Assembly: GCA_963754285.1 (NCBI GenBank)
Contig: CAVWFN010000007.1
Location: forward strand, 682,001 to 746,000
Direction: 5' to 3'
Length of the DNA: 64,000 bases
DNA from: RYN-133 sp963754285
GTDB taxonomy: Bacteria; Actinomycetota; Actinomycetes; Mycobacteriales; Jatrophihabitantaceae
Shown: piece after piece, positions 1-8,335 of the stretch
How the letters are laid out: each line of letters starts with the position of its first letter
Numbering within the stretch: position 1 is the stretch's first letter
Program-made: the position numbers and the translations under genes
Notes under the pieces: generated by a model
The model's database searches: none
What the model was told of the DNA's origin: nothing
The model's input: the letters and a program-made list of their open reading frames with translations, nothing else

Positions 1-711
1 ACAGCGACCGCGTGGATCTACCTCCCGCAGCAGGCGACCTACGCCGATGTGCCCTCGTTCCATTTCGACGTCCGCATTCTGGTGTGGGCGCTGCTGCTCG
101 GGCCGGTCGTCGGCGTTCTCGCTGCGGGTTATGTGCGACTGATCGGAGTGATCTCGCACTACCGGGTCAAGGGCATCACCGCCCTCGTGGCCCCACTGGT
201 CGCGTTCGCGATCCTCGCGGTGCTCGCGTTGAAGTACCCGCAGCTCTACGGCAATGGCAGGGGCATGGCACACGAGGCGTTCCTCGGTGCCGGGACGATC
301 GGGCTGTTCCTGGCGCTGAGCGTCCTCAAGCCGTTCGTCACCGTCCTCTGCCTGGGCAGCGGAGCCGCCGGCGGTGTGTTCACCCCGGTAATGAGCACCG
401 GCGCGGTGCTGGGCGCCGGTCTCGGTCTCGCGTGGTCGCACATCTGGCCGGGGTCGCCGGCCGGGGCGTACGCGGTCGTAGGAGCGGCGGCGATGATCGG
501 TGCGGCCACCCAGGCCCCGCTCGCCGCGATCGTCTTGGTCTTCGAACTCACCCACAGCGGCTTCGCCCTGATGGTGCCGATGATCTTGGCGACCGCGATC
601 GCCACCGCCATCGCTCGATGGATCGACGGATACTCGATCTACTCCGCCCGCCTCGGCGCGACGTCGACGAGTGCGCCGCGACCGGATGATCCGACGCCGG
701 TCGCCACGTGA
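1..711 (+). CDS. ClC-family chloride channel/transporter, 3' part
   Basis: This reading frame is open from the first base, so the N-terminal part of the gene lies outside the window; about 236 residues are visible. ClC proteins are inner-membrane chloride channels or Cl-/H+ antiporters. The visible part has several long hydrophobic helices and the conserved ClC stretch GSGAAGGVFTP, which contributes to the anion-selectivity region, followed by a helix containing APLAAIVLVFELT, typical of the C-terminal half of the family. It ends in a short hydrophilic tail without CBS domains. Family assignment is secure; transport mode (channel or exchanger) cannot be decided because the gating-glutamate region is outside the window. 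Confidence 0.9.
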   Translation, partial: TATAWIYLPQQATYADVPSFHFDVRILVWALLLGPVVGVLAAGYVRLIGVISHYRVKGITALVAPLVAFAILAVLALKYPQLYGNGRGMAHEAFLGAGTIGLFLALSVLKPFVTVLCLGSGAAGGVFTPVMSTGAVLGAGLGLAWSHIWPGSPAGAYAVVGAAAMIGAATQAPLAAIVLVFELTHSGFALMVPMILATAIATAIARWIDGYSIYSARLGATSTSAPRPDDPTPVAT

Positions 712-768
712 GGACCACCTGGCGCTCAGGCACGCGCAGGCTGTCGGTCGTCGCCCTAGTCTTGAGGC

Positions 769-981
769 ATGGCCGGCATCAAGCAGCGGGAAGCGGAAGA
801 CACGCTGGTCCTGCCTGCCTGGTTTCGCTACGCCAACGAGCCCGGCGCGCTCGTTGCGGTCATCCTCCTCCATACCGAGAACATGGCGCGGGATCCGGCC
901 AACGCGGGCTGGTACCGAGATGAGATTGCCGATATCGAGACGTACCTGCGGCGGTTTCACGCCGACGAAGTCGGGCGTTAG
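769..981 (+). CDS. small conserved-looking protein, unknown function
   Basis: 70-residue soluble protein, acidic and Trp/Tyr-containing, with no signal peptide or membrane segment. I do not recognise the family. The ATG lies exactly 6 nt after TAGTCT (757-762), the leaderless promoter arrangement seen for many genes here, which supports both the start and the reality of the gene. It stands alone between the ClC gene and tRNA-Lys. Confidence 0.6.
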   Translation: MAGIKQREAEDTLVLPAWFRYANEPGALVAVILLHTENMARDPANAGWYRDEIADIETYLRRFHADEVGR

Positions 982-1220
982 TCGTTCCCGACGCGACGCG
1001 CAACAGCCGATACCGCGACAGCGGGGATCGACGGACAGCACGAACGGCGACGCGGCCCCGTTCACGCCCACGTGACTCGGCTACTCTCCAGGTGGCTGTC
1101 GTCCACACGGACAACTGCTGCACAATTTGGTGAAGGGTTTGGCGGGCGCTCCGGCCTCCATCCAGTCCCTGTCGCCGAAGTTTTCGCGGACCGCTGAGTG
1201 GATTGAACCGTGGAAGCGCC
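982..1220. other. intergenic region without recognisable gene
   Basis: The 240 bases between the small ORF and tRNA-Lys contain no convincing coding frame. They presumably hold the tRNA promoter, but no clear -35/-10 pair stands out. Confidence 0.4.
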
Positions 1221-1296
1221 GGGCCTCTAGCTCAATTGGCAGAGCTGCGGACTTTTAATCCGTAGGTTGCGGGTTCGAGCCCCGCGGGGCCCACCA
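1221..1296 (+). tRNA. tRNA-Lys (anticodon TTT)
   Basis: A complete 76-nt cloverleaf can be drawn. The acceptor arm GGGCCTC pairs with GGGGCCC (one G-U), the D arm is GCTC/GAGC, the anticodon stem GCGGA/TCCGT encloses loop CTTTTAA with anticodon TTT, and the T arm is GCGGG/CCCGC around TTCGAGC. Discriminator A and an encoded CCA end follow. It reads AAA (and by wobble AAG) lysine codons. Confidence 0.97.
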
Positions 1297-1332
1297 GCAC
1301 CAAATTTTTCATCATCAAGTAGCAGCGAAGGC

Positions 1333-1355
1333 CGCCTGTGCGCCCAACACAGGCG
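1333..1355. terminator. stem-loop, likely terminator after tRNA-Lys
   Basis: CGCCTGTG (1333-1340) and CACAGGCG (1348-1355) form a perfect 8-bp stem with a 7-nt loop, 36 nt downstream of tRNA-Lys and just past the 3' end of the convergent PNPOx-like gene. No T tract follows. It could serve both transcripts. Confidence 0.55.
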
Positions 1356-1390
1356 AAAGTCTTGGTAGCCGGCGGACGATCGTATTTCCG

Positions 1391-1837
1391 CTACTCCGTC
1401 ACGACCCAGACACCGGCGCGCATCAGAGTGCGACCCAAGATCTCGTTGGCTTCACGCCACGCCTGAACGCGTGTCGGACGCAACGTGATCAGCGCGTAGT
1501 CGCCTGGCGGTGTCCACTGTGCCTGCGCTGCATACCGCTCGAGCAGCGACGATTCGCCTGCGGCCTCGACGAGTTCGACCTCCACATCCAAGAGCACCAC
1601 ATCGCGTGTCGGACCGATACCGAGCCGCGCTCGACGGTTCGCCTCGAGATTGCGCACCGTGCGCGAGGTGAATTCTGCGGCGAGGACGACGCGCTCGTCG
1701 AGCCACGCCAGCGACAGCGGCACGAGGTACGGATCGCCGTCGGACGAGCACGTCGACACCCAGACGTCCGCGCCGTGCTCGGCGAGCTTCGCGCGAGTGT
1801 CGGCGAGGCGTTGTGCAGTAGAACGCGGCGCTTCCAT
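1391..1837 (-). CDS. pyridoxamine 5'-phosphate oxidase-family (FMN/F420 split-barrel) protein
   Basis: 148 residues matching the small FMN-binding split-barrel fold of the PNPOx-like superfamily. The early strand pattern VWVSTCSSDGDPYLVPLS and the later ARLGIG/VVLLDVEVELV strands are typical. Actinobacterial members bind FMN, F420 or heme and reduce or sequester small molecules; the substrate here cannot be told. The ATG is chosen because it sits 6 nt after TATGGT (1844-1849 on the complement), the local leaderless pattern. It is convergent with tRNA-Lys. Confidence 0.75.
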   Translation of the reverse strand: MEAPRSTAQRLADTRAKLAEHGADVWVSTCSSDGDPYLVPLSLAWLDERVVLAAEFTSRTVRNLEANRRARLGIGPTRDVVLLDVEVELVEAAGESSLLERYAAQAQWTPPGDYALITLRPTRVQAWREANEILGRTLMRAGVWVVTE

Positions 1838-1856
1838 TCGCCAACCATAGGCAGAA

Positions 1857-2771
1857 TCAGCGATACGCCCTCGGCAGAATCATGTTGGACGAGCTCACGG
1901 TGTGCTGACCGTCGGTCGCCGTGAACGGCTCGTAGTCAAGGTCGGCGTCGATCATTCGCCGGCTGCCGTCGGCGTATCGGAAGATGTAGCGGACGAAGAG
2001 CAGCCGTCGGAAGTATCGGGTCGATCCCGTGCGCGCGCCGTCGAGAGCATCGATCGCGTGCCGGAGGAACTTCGGCGACAGCGCGCCGGAGCCGATCAAC
2101 CGATAGCCAGGCATGTACTCACACGCCACGGCAGAAACTGGTCTACCCGGCAGGATCGTGCTCGCACGTGGATTGCTCGCGGCGGCCAATCCGGTCGCAT
2201 GATCGGTGCATCCGTGGGCGTCGACAGGCGCGATGTGCACGCTCTGCAGGATGCGATGAGTCGCGGCGTAGGTCGGTGCGATCGCCTCGACTGTCACGTC
2301 ATTGCGAGGGATGAGCAGGACGCTCGCTCGGCGGTGGAAGGACGCGTAGCCGTCGCCGGTACGAGCCGGCACGCCATCGACGGTCGTGTGTCGGTCGGGC
2401 GGGATGCGGTCAGTTCCGACCGAACTGGGCTGCAGGTACACAACCGTTAGCCCGCGCCGCGGGCTTGGACCGTTGCCCAGCCTGGCCGGGCAGCTCGCCG
2501 TTTCGCCGGTGTCCGGTACAACCGAGTCGCGCGTCGGTGGGTAACAGACGACCGGACCGACGGCGAAACTCTTCGGCACGGTCACGGTGATGCCGAAATA
2601 GCCGACCGAGATCATCCCCGCGGGCGCGGTGGGCGCGGGCGGTGATGTGGTCACGTTCGGTCCGGCAGCGGGCGCTCCGTGCGAATGCGACCGGCTGATC
2701 GCGACCGCGATACCCGCGATCACGACCACCGCGGCAGCCGCGGCGACCGGCAGCACCCTATGGGTCTTCAC
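1857..2771 (-). CDS. membrane-anchored secreted-domain protein translationally coupled to the ECF sigma gene
   Basis: 304 residues from a GTG that overlaps the sigma-gene stop (GTGA). The start is followed at once by a hydrophobic helix (about residues 7-26), then a Pro/Thr-rich linker and a roughly 260-residue extracytoplasmic domain with several Cys and no family I recognise. In SigE-family loci the downstream gene is usually a membrane anti-sigma or sensor protein, so it may sense the envelope or regulate the sigma factor; a cytoplasmic anti-sigma domain is absent in this reading. Its first codons (VGSVKTHR just upstream and in the same frame) look like the missing end of the sigma factor, so it may instead be the 3' part of one gene split by a frameshift. 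Confidence 0.6.
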   Translation of the reverse strand: MKTHRVLPVAAAAAVVVIAGIAVAISRSHSHGAPAAGPNVTTSPPAPTAPAGMISVGYFGITVTVPKSFAVGPVVCYPPTRDSVVPDTGETASCPARLGNGPSPRRGLTVVYLQPSSVGTDRIPPDRHTTVDGVPARTGDGYASFHRRASVLLIPRNDVTVEAIAPTYAATHRILQSVHIAPVDAHGCTDHATGLAAASNPRASTILPGRPVSAVACEYMPGYRLIGSGALSPKFLRHAIDALDGARTGSTRYFRRLLFVRYIFRYADGSRRMIDADLDYEPFTATDGQHTVSSSNMILPRAYR

Positions 2772-3196
2772 CGAGCCGACCCGCAGCCCATCGCGGCAGC
2801 AGTCTGCACCTCGGTGAGGTCGGCGAAATACCGAAGGACGACGGCCAGCCGCTGCCGCGGCGGCAACTCGTCCAGAGCTGCCAGCACCGCCACCCACAAT
2901 GCCGGATCCCCTTGTTCGGCAGCGGATTCCGGAACTTGCTCGCTCGGCAACTCACCGTGCCAACGCCGCCGTGCGTCGCGGGTGTAGGCCCGGGTCAGCA
3001 CTCGATAGACGTACGCGGTCCGCTCGTCGTCGGTGCCGAGTTTGCCGCGATGCGGCCACGTGCGTTCGAGGGCGACCTGGACGAGGTCCTCGGCGCGATA
3101 CGCGTCGCCGGTCAACAGCCATGCCGCACGCCACAGCGCGCGCCAGCGCAGCCGCGCGAACGCGGCGAACTCGTCGACCTGGCTGCCCGCAGTCAC
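2768..3196 (-). CDS. SigE-family ECF RNA polymerase sigma factor, lacking the region 4 recognition helix
   Basis: 142 residues from GTG 3196 (GTG 3199 also possible). Region 2 is clear (FARLRWRALWRAAWLLTGD, AEDLVQVALERTW), and region 4 begins normally (ALDELPPRQRLAVVLRYFADLTEVQTAAAMGC). The frame then leaves the family pattern and stops after GSAR. SigE-family proteins are usually about 165-175 residues and continue with VGTVKS-like recognition-helix residues. Exactly these (RVGSVKTHR) occur in the next frame, so a one-base deletion or a real early stop has removed the DNA-reading helix. It is divergent from the NlpC/P60 gene and coupled to the membrane protein downstream. Probably impaired unless frameshifting or a sequence error is involved. 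Confidence 0.75.
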   Translation of the reverse strand: MTAGSQVDEFAAFARLRWRALWRAAWLLTGDAYRAEDLVQVALERTWPHRGKLGTDDERTAYVYRVLTRAYTRDARRRWHGELPSEQVPESAAEQGDPALWVAVLAALDELPPRQRLAVVLRYFADLTEVQTAAAMGCGSAR

Positions 3197-3305
3197 CACA
3201 CCAGTATCAAGACGCTGTCCCGCTGATTCGGATGGCAACGGGCTCAAGTTCGTGCCCGATTCGCCGATCTTGAGGGCATAGGGCAAGGAGAAACGGTGGT
3301 CTACG

Positions 3306-4805
3306 GTGCGCGCACGATTCACAGCAGTGGCAGTGAGCGCTGCCGCGCTGCTGGCGTGCGGCGTTTCCGGGGCGCATGCCTCCGCGACGACGCTGCCGTT
3401 GCCGACGCCGTCCTCGACGTCACCTAGTCCGACTCCGACATCGCCCAGGCCGACGCACAGCCCTGCGCCGAGCCACTCACCCACGCACTCACCCAGCCAT
3501 TCGCCCAGCCCGACGCACACGGCTGGTTCGCCGGCGGGTTCGAGCACGCCGCCCACTACGAGCAATTCGGCGCCCACCCCGTCCGGACACCGGTCATCAC
3601 CGGGCAAGGGAACCGGCACCAAGGTCAGCCTCGTCGACCTCAAGGCCGGTGCCCGGGCACAAGCGGCGAAGAACCGCGCCGACCACAAGGTGGCGACGCT
3701 CGCGCAACGCATCGCGGCACGGGCCAAGCAGGTGCAGCAACTGTCGGTCGCCTCGTCCGTGGCCGAACAGCGCTACGTCGCGCAACTCGGCGTCGAGGCA
3801 GCCGCACGGACGGCAGCGACGACAGCAGCGCAGCGAGTCGCGCAGGCCAAGGCCGATCTGAACCGCGACCAGCAAAACCTCGCCGCTGCCGCCGCAGCGG
3901 CCTACGAGTCCTACACGGGTCCGGACACGATCGGTGTCTCGACGATCGGCACGTTGCTGGTGGCCGACGACCCGACCGCGGTCCTCGACACGAACACCGA
4001 GCAGCGGATGCTGGTCGCGCACCAGGTCGGCGTCGTCGGGCAGGTCAAGCTTGCGTTGCAGACCCTGCGCCTAGCCGAACAGCAGCAGGCGTCCGCCGAG
4101 GTCGCAGTAGGGCGCGAGACAGCTCGTCTGGCAAGCCTGCGCGCCGAAGCAGAGGCCGCCCTGACCGATGCCCGCAAGCAGATCAGCGCGTTGACCGCGG
4201 CGCTGTCCAAGGCGAAGGTCAGCCAGCGCGTCGCTGATGCCGCGCTCTCGTCCTTCCTCGGCGGCTGGTCGAGCGCCGACCCCAAGCGTGCCGACGCCCT
4301 GAACCTCGCCTACGCCAAGCTCGCCCTGCAGAACAAGCACCGCAAGCCCGCACCCGCCGGGCCGCAGTGGACGGCGGCGATGGGACGCACCGTGGTCGAG
4401 CGCGCCCTGCTCTACATCGGCATCAATTACGCCTGGGCCGGCGGGAACGCCGCAGGCCCCACTACCGGCGTGTGCGCACCCGGCGACGCGCACCTCGACT
4501 GTCACTACGTCGGATTCGACTGCTCCGGTCTTGCCTTGTACGCCTGGGCGCCGTACCTGTCGATGGCACACTTCGCCGCGACGCAGTACCACTCGGGGTC
4601 GGTGCATCCCGCGCCCGGCGCGCTGTTGCCCGGCGATCTCGTCTTCTGGAGCAGCAACGGCACGGCGGCCGGCATCCACCACGTCGCGATCTACGTCGGC
4701 GACGGGAACGTGATCCAGGCACCCGAGTCGGGAGACATCGTGCGCATCACGCCGCTCGGCGCTGTGTCATCGGGCTACTTCGGCGCGACCCGCCCGCTCA
4801 CATAG
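3306..4805 (+). CDS. secreted NlpC/P60 peptidoglycan endopeptidase
   Basis: 499 residues. An N-terminal signal peptide (AVSAAALLACGVSGAHASA) is followed by a Pro/Ser/Thr/His-rich low-complexity linker (about 28-100), an Ala-rich coiled-coil region (about 110-340) and a C-terminal NlpC/P60 domain (about 365-499). The catalytic Cys is Cys406 in FDCSG and the catalytic His is His459 in HHVAIYVGDG. Such enzymes cut stem peptides of peptidoglycan, and the coiled coil resembles RipA/RipC-type autoinhibitory or FtsEX-interacting regions. AAGGAG at 3285-3290 precedes the GTG start with a rather long spacer. The neighbouring divergent sigma/membrane pair may control it, by inference only. Confidence 0.9.
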   Translation: MRARFTAVAVSAAALLACGVSGAHASATTLPLPTPSSTSPSPTPTSPRPTHSPAPSHSPTHSPSHSPSPTHTAGSPAGSSTPPTTSNSAPTPSGHRSSPGKGTGTKVSLVDLKAGARAQAAKNRADHKVATLAQRIAARAKQVQQLSVASSVAEQRYVAQLGVEAAARTAATTAAQRVAQAKADLNRDQQNLAAAAAAAYESYTGPDTIGVSTIGTLLVADDPTAVLDTNTEQRMLVAHQVGVVGQVKLALQTLRLAEQQQASAEVAVGRETARLASLRAEAEAALTDARKQISALTAALSKAKVSQRVADAALSSFLGGWSSADPKRADALNLAYAKLALQNKHRKPAPAGPQWTAAMGRTVVERALLYIGINYAWAGGNAAGPTTGVCAPGDAHLDCHYVGFDCSGLALYAWAPYLSMAHFAATQYHSGSVHPAPGALLPGDLVFWSSNGTAAGIHHVAIYVGDGNVIQAPESGDIVRITPLGAVSSGYFGATRPLT

Positions 4806-4811
4806 CCAGCG

Positions 4812-5138
4812 CTAGCGCGGCGTGATCTCGCCCATCTCGGACCAGCCGGAAGCGTCCGGGATCGTCACATTGATGATCGCGGGCGTCTCAGCGACGTAGC
4901 CGGCCAGCTCGTCGACCGCCCGCTTGAAGTGGTCGGACTTGACGTGGGCGCTTCCTGCTTCGTCGTCGGCGAACGCCTCGACAAGGAGGTACTCGGCCGG
5001 GTTCTCGACGCTGCGTGACCAGTCGAAGAACAGGTTGCCCGGCTCGTTGCGCGTGGCCTCGGTGAACTCGCTGACGAGGTCGAGCCAGTTCTGCGCGTAC
5101 TCCGTGCGGACCTTCCATTTGACGACGATGAAAATCAT
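4812..5138 (-). CDS. antibiotic biosynthesis monooxygenase (ABM)-domain protein
   Basis: 108 residues with the ABM ferredoxin-like fold pattern: MIFIVVKWKVRTEYAQNWLDL, then TRNEPGNLFFDWSRS and YLLVEAFADDEAGSAHVKSDHF. Members are small dimeric cofactor-free quinol monooxygenases or heme-degrading enzymes. The His in SAHVKSDHF is commonly conserved in the quinol monooxygenase type. I chose the ATG at 5138, the first position where the family alignment begins; a longer frame adds residues antisense to the next promoter. The gene converges with the NlpC/P60 gene. Confidence 0.8.
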   Translation of the reverse strand: MIFIVVKWKVRTEYAQNWLDLVSEFTEATRNEPGNLFFDWSRSVENPAEYLLVEAFADDEAGSAHVKSDHFKRAVDELAGYVAETPAIINVTIPDASGWSEMGEITPR

Positions 5139-5196
5139 GCAGTGAGCGTGGCACGGGCTCGGGCGTGTTGTCATCGCCGCGTGCAAGAGTGGAGAC

Positions 5197-6195
5197 GTGG
5201 ACGGCCCGTTGCTGATGGCGATCGACGGCAACTCGCTGGTGCACCGCAGCTATCACTCGCAGGCCCACACCGGCGTGCCCACCTGGGCGGTGCGCGGCCT
5301 GCTCACGCAGCTCGTCGCAGCGGTCGAGCGCGTGCGTCCCACCGCAGTAGTGGTGGGTTTCGACGATCCCGAGCGGTCCGAGCGCCGAGAGCGGTGGCCG
5401 CAGTACAAGGCTCACCGCACCGAGAAGCTCGAAACCCTCGTCGACCAACTCGCGCTCGCCGTCGACACGCTGCGCGAACTCGGCATCACCGTGATCGTGC
5501 CGCCCGGTCTCGAGGCCGACGACGTGCTCGCGTCGACCGCCGAGCACGCGCGTCGCTGCGGCGGCGAGACGATGATCGTGACCTCCGACCGCGACGCCTT
5601 CGCGCTCATCGACGACACCACTCGGGTGCTGCGCATCATCAACGGCGGCGTCGACGCCTCGCCGGTCATGACGGCGGAGCGGCTCGTCCTGCTCCTCGGC
5701 GTGCGCCCCGAGCAATACCGCGACTACGCCGCGCTGCGCGGCGACCCGTCCGACAACCTGCCCGGCGTGCGTGGGGTCGGGCCGCGCACCGCGGCGCAGC
5801 TGCTCACCGAGTTCGGCACGGCCGCGGCAGCCTTCGACGCACCTGATGCCGTCGCCGGCCGGTTCGGCCCCGGCCTCGCGCGCAAGCTCGCCGCGGCCGG
5901 CGCTCGCGAGAGCTGGCAGCTCAACTGCCAGGTGATGAGCATGCGCCGCGACGTGACGATCGACCCTCGCCCGCTTCCGCTCGACGCACGCCAGGTCGCG
6001 GCAACGTTTCGAGGCCAGCAGTTGACGTGGACGATCAACGACGCCATCCGGGTGCTGGCCGGCGTCGACGAGGTGCCGAAGGAGCCGCCGGCGTGGGTCG
6101 ACGCGTCATGGCAGGGCTACGTTGCGCCGCCTCGGCCGCCCAAGCTGGCGCCCCGGAAACCGGCGATGGCCCAGCTGACGCTGTTCGACTACTAG
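5197..6195 (+). CDS. stand-alone 5'-3' exonuclease (PolA N-domain/FEN family) with C-terminal clamp-binding motif
   Basis: 332 residues. Metal-binding acidic clusters of the FEN family are present: AIDGNSLVHRSYH near the start, VGFDDPERS with the arch YKAHR, LEADDVLAS, and VTSDRDAFALI. A helix-3-turn-helix follows (RGDPSDNLPGVRGVGPRTAAQLL). The enzyme should degrade 5' flaps or RNA primers. The protein ends in QLTLF (residues 326-330), a close match to the beta-clamp-binding consensus QL[SD]LF, placed on a flexible Pro/Lys-rich tail. GTG start: AAGAGT lies 6 nt upstream, consistent with a leaderless message. malQ follows after 9 nt. Confidence 0.9.
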   Translation: MDGPLLMAIDGNSLVHRSYHSQAHTGVPTWAVRGLLTQLVAAVERVRPTAVVVGFDDPERSERRERWPQYKAHRTEKLETLVDQLALAVDTLRELGITVIVPPGLEADDVLASTAEHARRCGGETMIVTSDRDAFALIDDTTRVLRIINGGVDASPVMTAERLVLLLGVRPEQYRDYAALRGDPSDNLPGVRGVGPRTAAQLLTEFGTAAAAFDAPDAVAGRFGPGLARKLAAAGARESWQLNCQVMSMRRDVTIDPRPLPLDARQVAATFRGQQLTWTINDAIRVLAGVDEVPKEPPAWVDASWQGYVAPPRPPKLAPRKPAMAQLTLFDY

Positions 6196-6204
6196 CCTTC
6201 GGGT

Positions 6205-8289
6205 GTGACTGACGCGCTGCGCGAGCTGGCAACCGCGTACGGCATCGCAGTCGAGTACTGGGACTGGCGCAACCAGCACGTCCGCGTCAGCGACGAGACG
6301 CTGATTGCCGTGCTCGCCGCGCTCGACATCGACGCCGCGACGCCGGACGCCTGTGCGTCCGCCCTGAGAGAGCGCGATCTCCTCGCGTGGCGGCGGGTGC
6401 TGCCGTCCTACGTCGTCGTGCGCCAGGGCGAGCATCGCAACGTCGACCTGCACGTCGCCGACGGCGCGTCGGCCGATGTCTGGATCACGCTCGAGGACGG
6501 GTCGTACCACTCGAATCCGCCGACCACCTCGAGCACCGAAGCACCCAGGGAGATCGACGGGCAGTTGCGGGCGGTCACGCGTGTACAGCTGCCCGCCGAC
6601 CTGCCCCTCGGCTATCACCGTCTGCATGCGTTCACATCCGAGCGGCAGCACGACACCGCGCTGATCGTGACGCCGGCGTGGCTCGGCATGCCTTCACACG
6701 TCGGCGAGCACAAGCTGTGGGGACTGGCGACGCAGCTCTACAGCGTGCGTTCGCAGGGTTCCTGGGGCGTCGGCGACCTCACCGATCTGACCGACCTTGC
6801 CGTGTGGTCGGCCACCGAGCACGGCGCCGGATTCGTGCTGGTCAATCCTTTGCATGCAGCCGAACCCGTGCCACCCGTGGAACCGTCGCCGTATCTACCG
6901 ACCTCGCGACGGTTCGGCAATCCGATCTACTTGCGGATCGACAGGATTCCTGAGTACCGCGATGGCGACCGAGCGGGCGATTTCGACAATCGCAGCGACC
7001 TGATCGACCGCGACGCTGCGTGGACGGCAAAGCGGCAGGCGTTGCTGGCGATCTTTCGCGCCGGCCGCTCGGCCGGACGTGAGCTCGCGTTTCGCGCGTA
7101 CTGCCGACGCGAAGGCCGCGCGCTGGTCGATTTCGCGACGTGGAACGCGCTCGCCGAGCACCACGGCGGCGACTGGCACGCCTGGCCGGACGAGCTGCGC
7201 CACCCGCGCAGCTCGCACGTCGCGCACTTCGCCGCACAGCATCCGGCAGAGGTCGACTTCCATTGCTGGCTGCAGTGGCTGGTCGACGAGCAGTTGGCAG
7301 CGGCCCAGTCGACAGCGCGCGGGTACGGCATGGCGCTCGGCATCGTCCACGACCTCGCGGTCGGCGTCAGCTCGATCGGTGCCGACTCGTGGATGGGGCA
7401 GGACGAACTCGCCCGCGGTATCACCGTCGGGGCGCCGCCCGATGCATATGCGCAGACCGGGCAGGACTGGAACCAGCCGCCGCTGCGTCCCGACCGACTG
7501 GCCGAACTCGGGTACGCACCGTTTCGCGACCTGATCGCGAACACGCTGCGCCACGCCGGCGGGCTCCGCGTCGACCACGTGATCGGGTTGTTCCGGCTGT
7601 GGTGGATCCCGTCGGGTGCGGGTGCCACCGAGGGGACGTATGTGCGCTACGACCACGAAGCGTCCATCGGCATCCTCGCTCTCGAGGCCGCCCGCGCCGG
7701 TGCCGTGGTCGTCGGCGAGGATCTCGGCACCGTCGAGCCGTGGGTGCGCGACTACTTGCGCGAACGCGGCCTGCTCGGCACGTCGGTGCTGTGGTTCGAG
7801 TTCGACTACGACGGTGGCGGCGGGCCGCTCGCACCCGAGTTGTGGCGCGAGTACTGCCTGGCGTCGGTCACGACCCACGACCTCCCGCCGACGACCGGCT
7901 ATCTCGCCGGCGACCACATCCGGCTCCGCAACGACCTCGGCCTGCTGGTGCGCTCGCTCGACGAGGAACTGGACGCCGATCGCGCCGAACAGGGCGCCTG
8001 GCTCGAGGCGATGCGCTCACGCGGCTTGCTCGCCGCCGACGCGTCGCACGACGACGCGGTCGTGGCGCTGCATCGTGCACTCGGCTTCAGTCCGGCTCGA
8101 CTGCGCTGCCTGGCACTCACCGACGCCGTCGGCGATCGCCGCATCCAGAATCAGCCTGGCGCGAACGTCGGTTATCCGAACTGGCGCATGCCGCTCGCCG
8201 GTCCTGATGGAGTCCCATTGCTGCTCGAGGACGTCCTGACCAGCGACCGCGCGGCCCGCCTCGCCGAAGTCATGCGGGCCGGGCTCTGA
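6205..8289 (+). CDS. malQ: 4-alpha-glucanotransferase (amylomaltase, GH77)
   Basis: 694 residues, the length of the long actinobacterial MalQ type with an extra N-terminal domain (about 1-165). It transfers alpha-1,4-glucan segments between maltodextrins in glycogen or maltose metabolism in the cytoplasm. GH77 motifs: GAPPDAYAQTGQDWNQPP, nucleophile Asp in LRVDHVIGLF (about 455), acid/base Glu in VVGEDLGTV (about 504), third Asp in TTHDLPPTTGY (about 558). The GTG is placed 6 nt after TAGCCT (6193-6198), so it may be transcribed from its own leaderless promoter despite only 9 nt from the exonuclease gene. Confidence 0.95.
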   Translation: MTDALRELATAYGIAVEYWDWRNQHVRVSDETLIAVLAALDIDAATPDACASALRERDLLAWRRVLPSYVVVRQGEHRNVDLHVADGASADVWITLEDGSYHSNPPTTSSTEAPREIDGQLRAVTRVQLPADLPLGYHRLHAFTSERQHDTALIVTPAWLGMPSHVGEHKLWGLATQLYSVRSQGSWGVGDLTDLTDLAVWSATEHGAGFVLVNPLHAAEPVPPVEPSPYLPTSRRFGNPIYLRIDRIPEYRDGDRAGDFDNRSDLIDRDAAWTAKRQALLAIFRAGRSAGRELAFRAYCRREGRALVDFATWNALAEHHGGDWHAWPDELRHPRSSHVAHFAAQHPAEVDFHCWLQWLVDEQLAAAQSTARGYGMALGIVHDLAVGVSSIGADSWMGQDELARGITVGAPPDAYAQTGQDWNQPPLRPDRLAELGYAPFRDLIANTLRHAGGLRVDHVIGLFRLWWIPSGAGATEGTYVRYDHEASIGILALEAARAGAVVVGEDLGTVEPWVRDYLRERGLLGTSVLWFEFDYDGGGGPLAPELWREYCLASVTTHDLPPTTGYLAGDHIRLRNDLGLLVRSLDEELDADRAEQGAWLEAMRSRGLLAADASHDDAVVALHRALGFSPARLRCLALTDAVGDRRIQNQPGANVGYPNWRMPLAGPDGVPLLLEDVLTSDRAARLAEVMRAGL

Positions 8290-8335
8290 CGCAGCTGAAT
8301 CGGCATTGCAGGCTGGTCGGCCGTAGCCTGTCGTG

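Noticed and set aside
3440..3560. CCCA/CTCAC-type repeats in the NlpC/P60 gene considered as a microsatellite
   Set aside because: They encode a degenerate Pro/Ser/His linker; unit length varies and the frame is kept, so they are treated as a linker only.
3197..3727. N-terminal extension of the ECF sigma frame
   Set aside because: The added residues are antisense to the NlpC/P60 signal peptide and Pro/Ser linker. Sigma homology begins just after GTG 3196.
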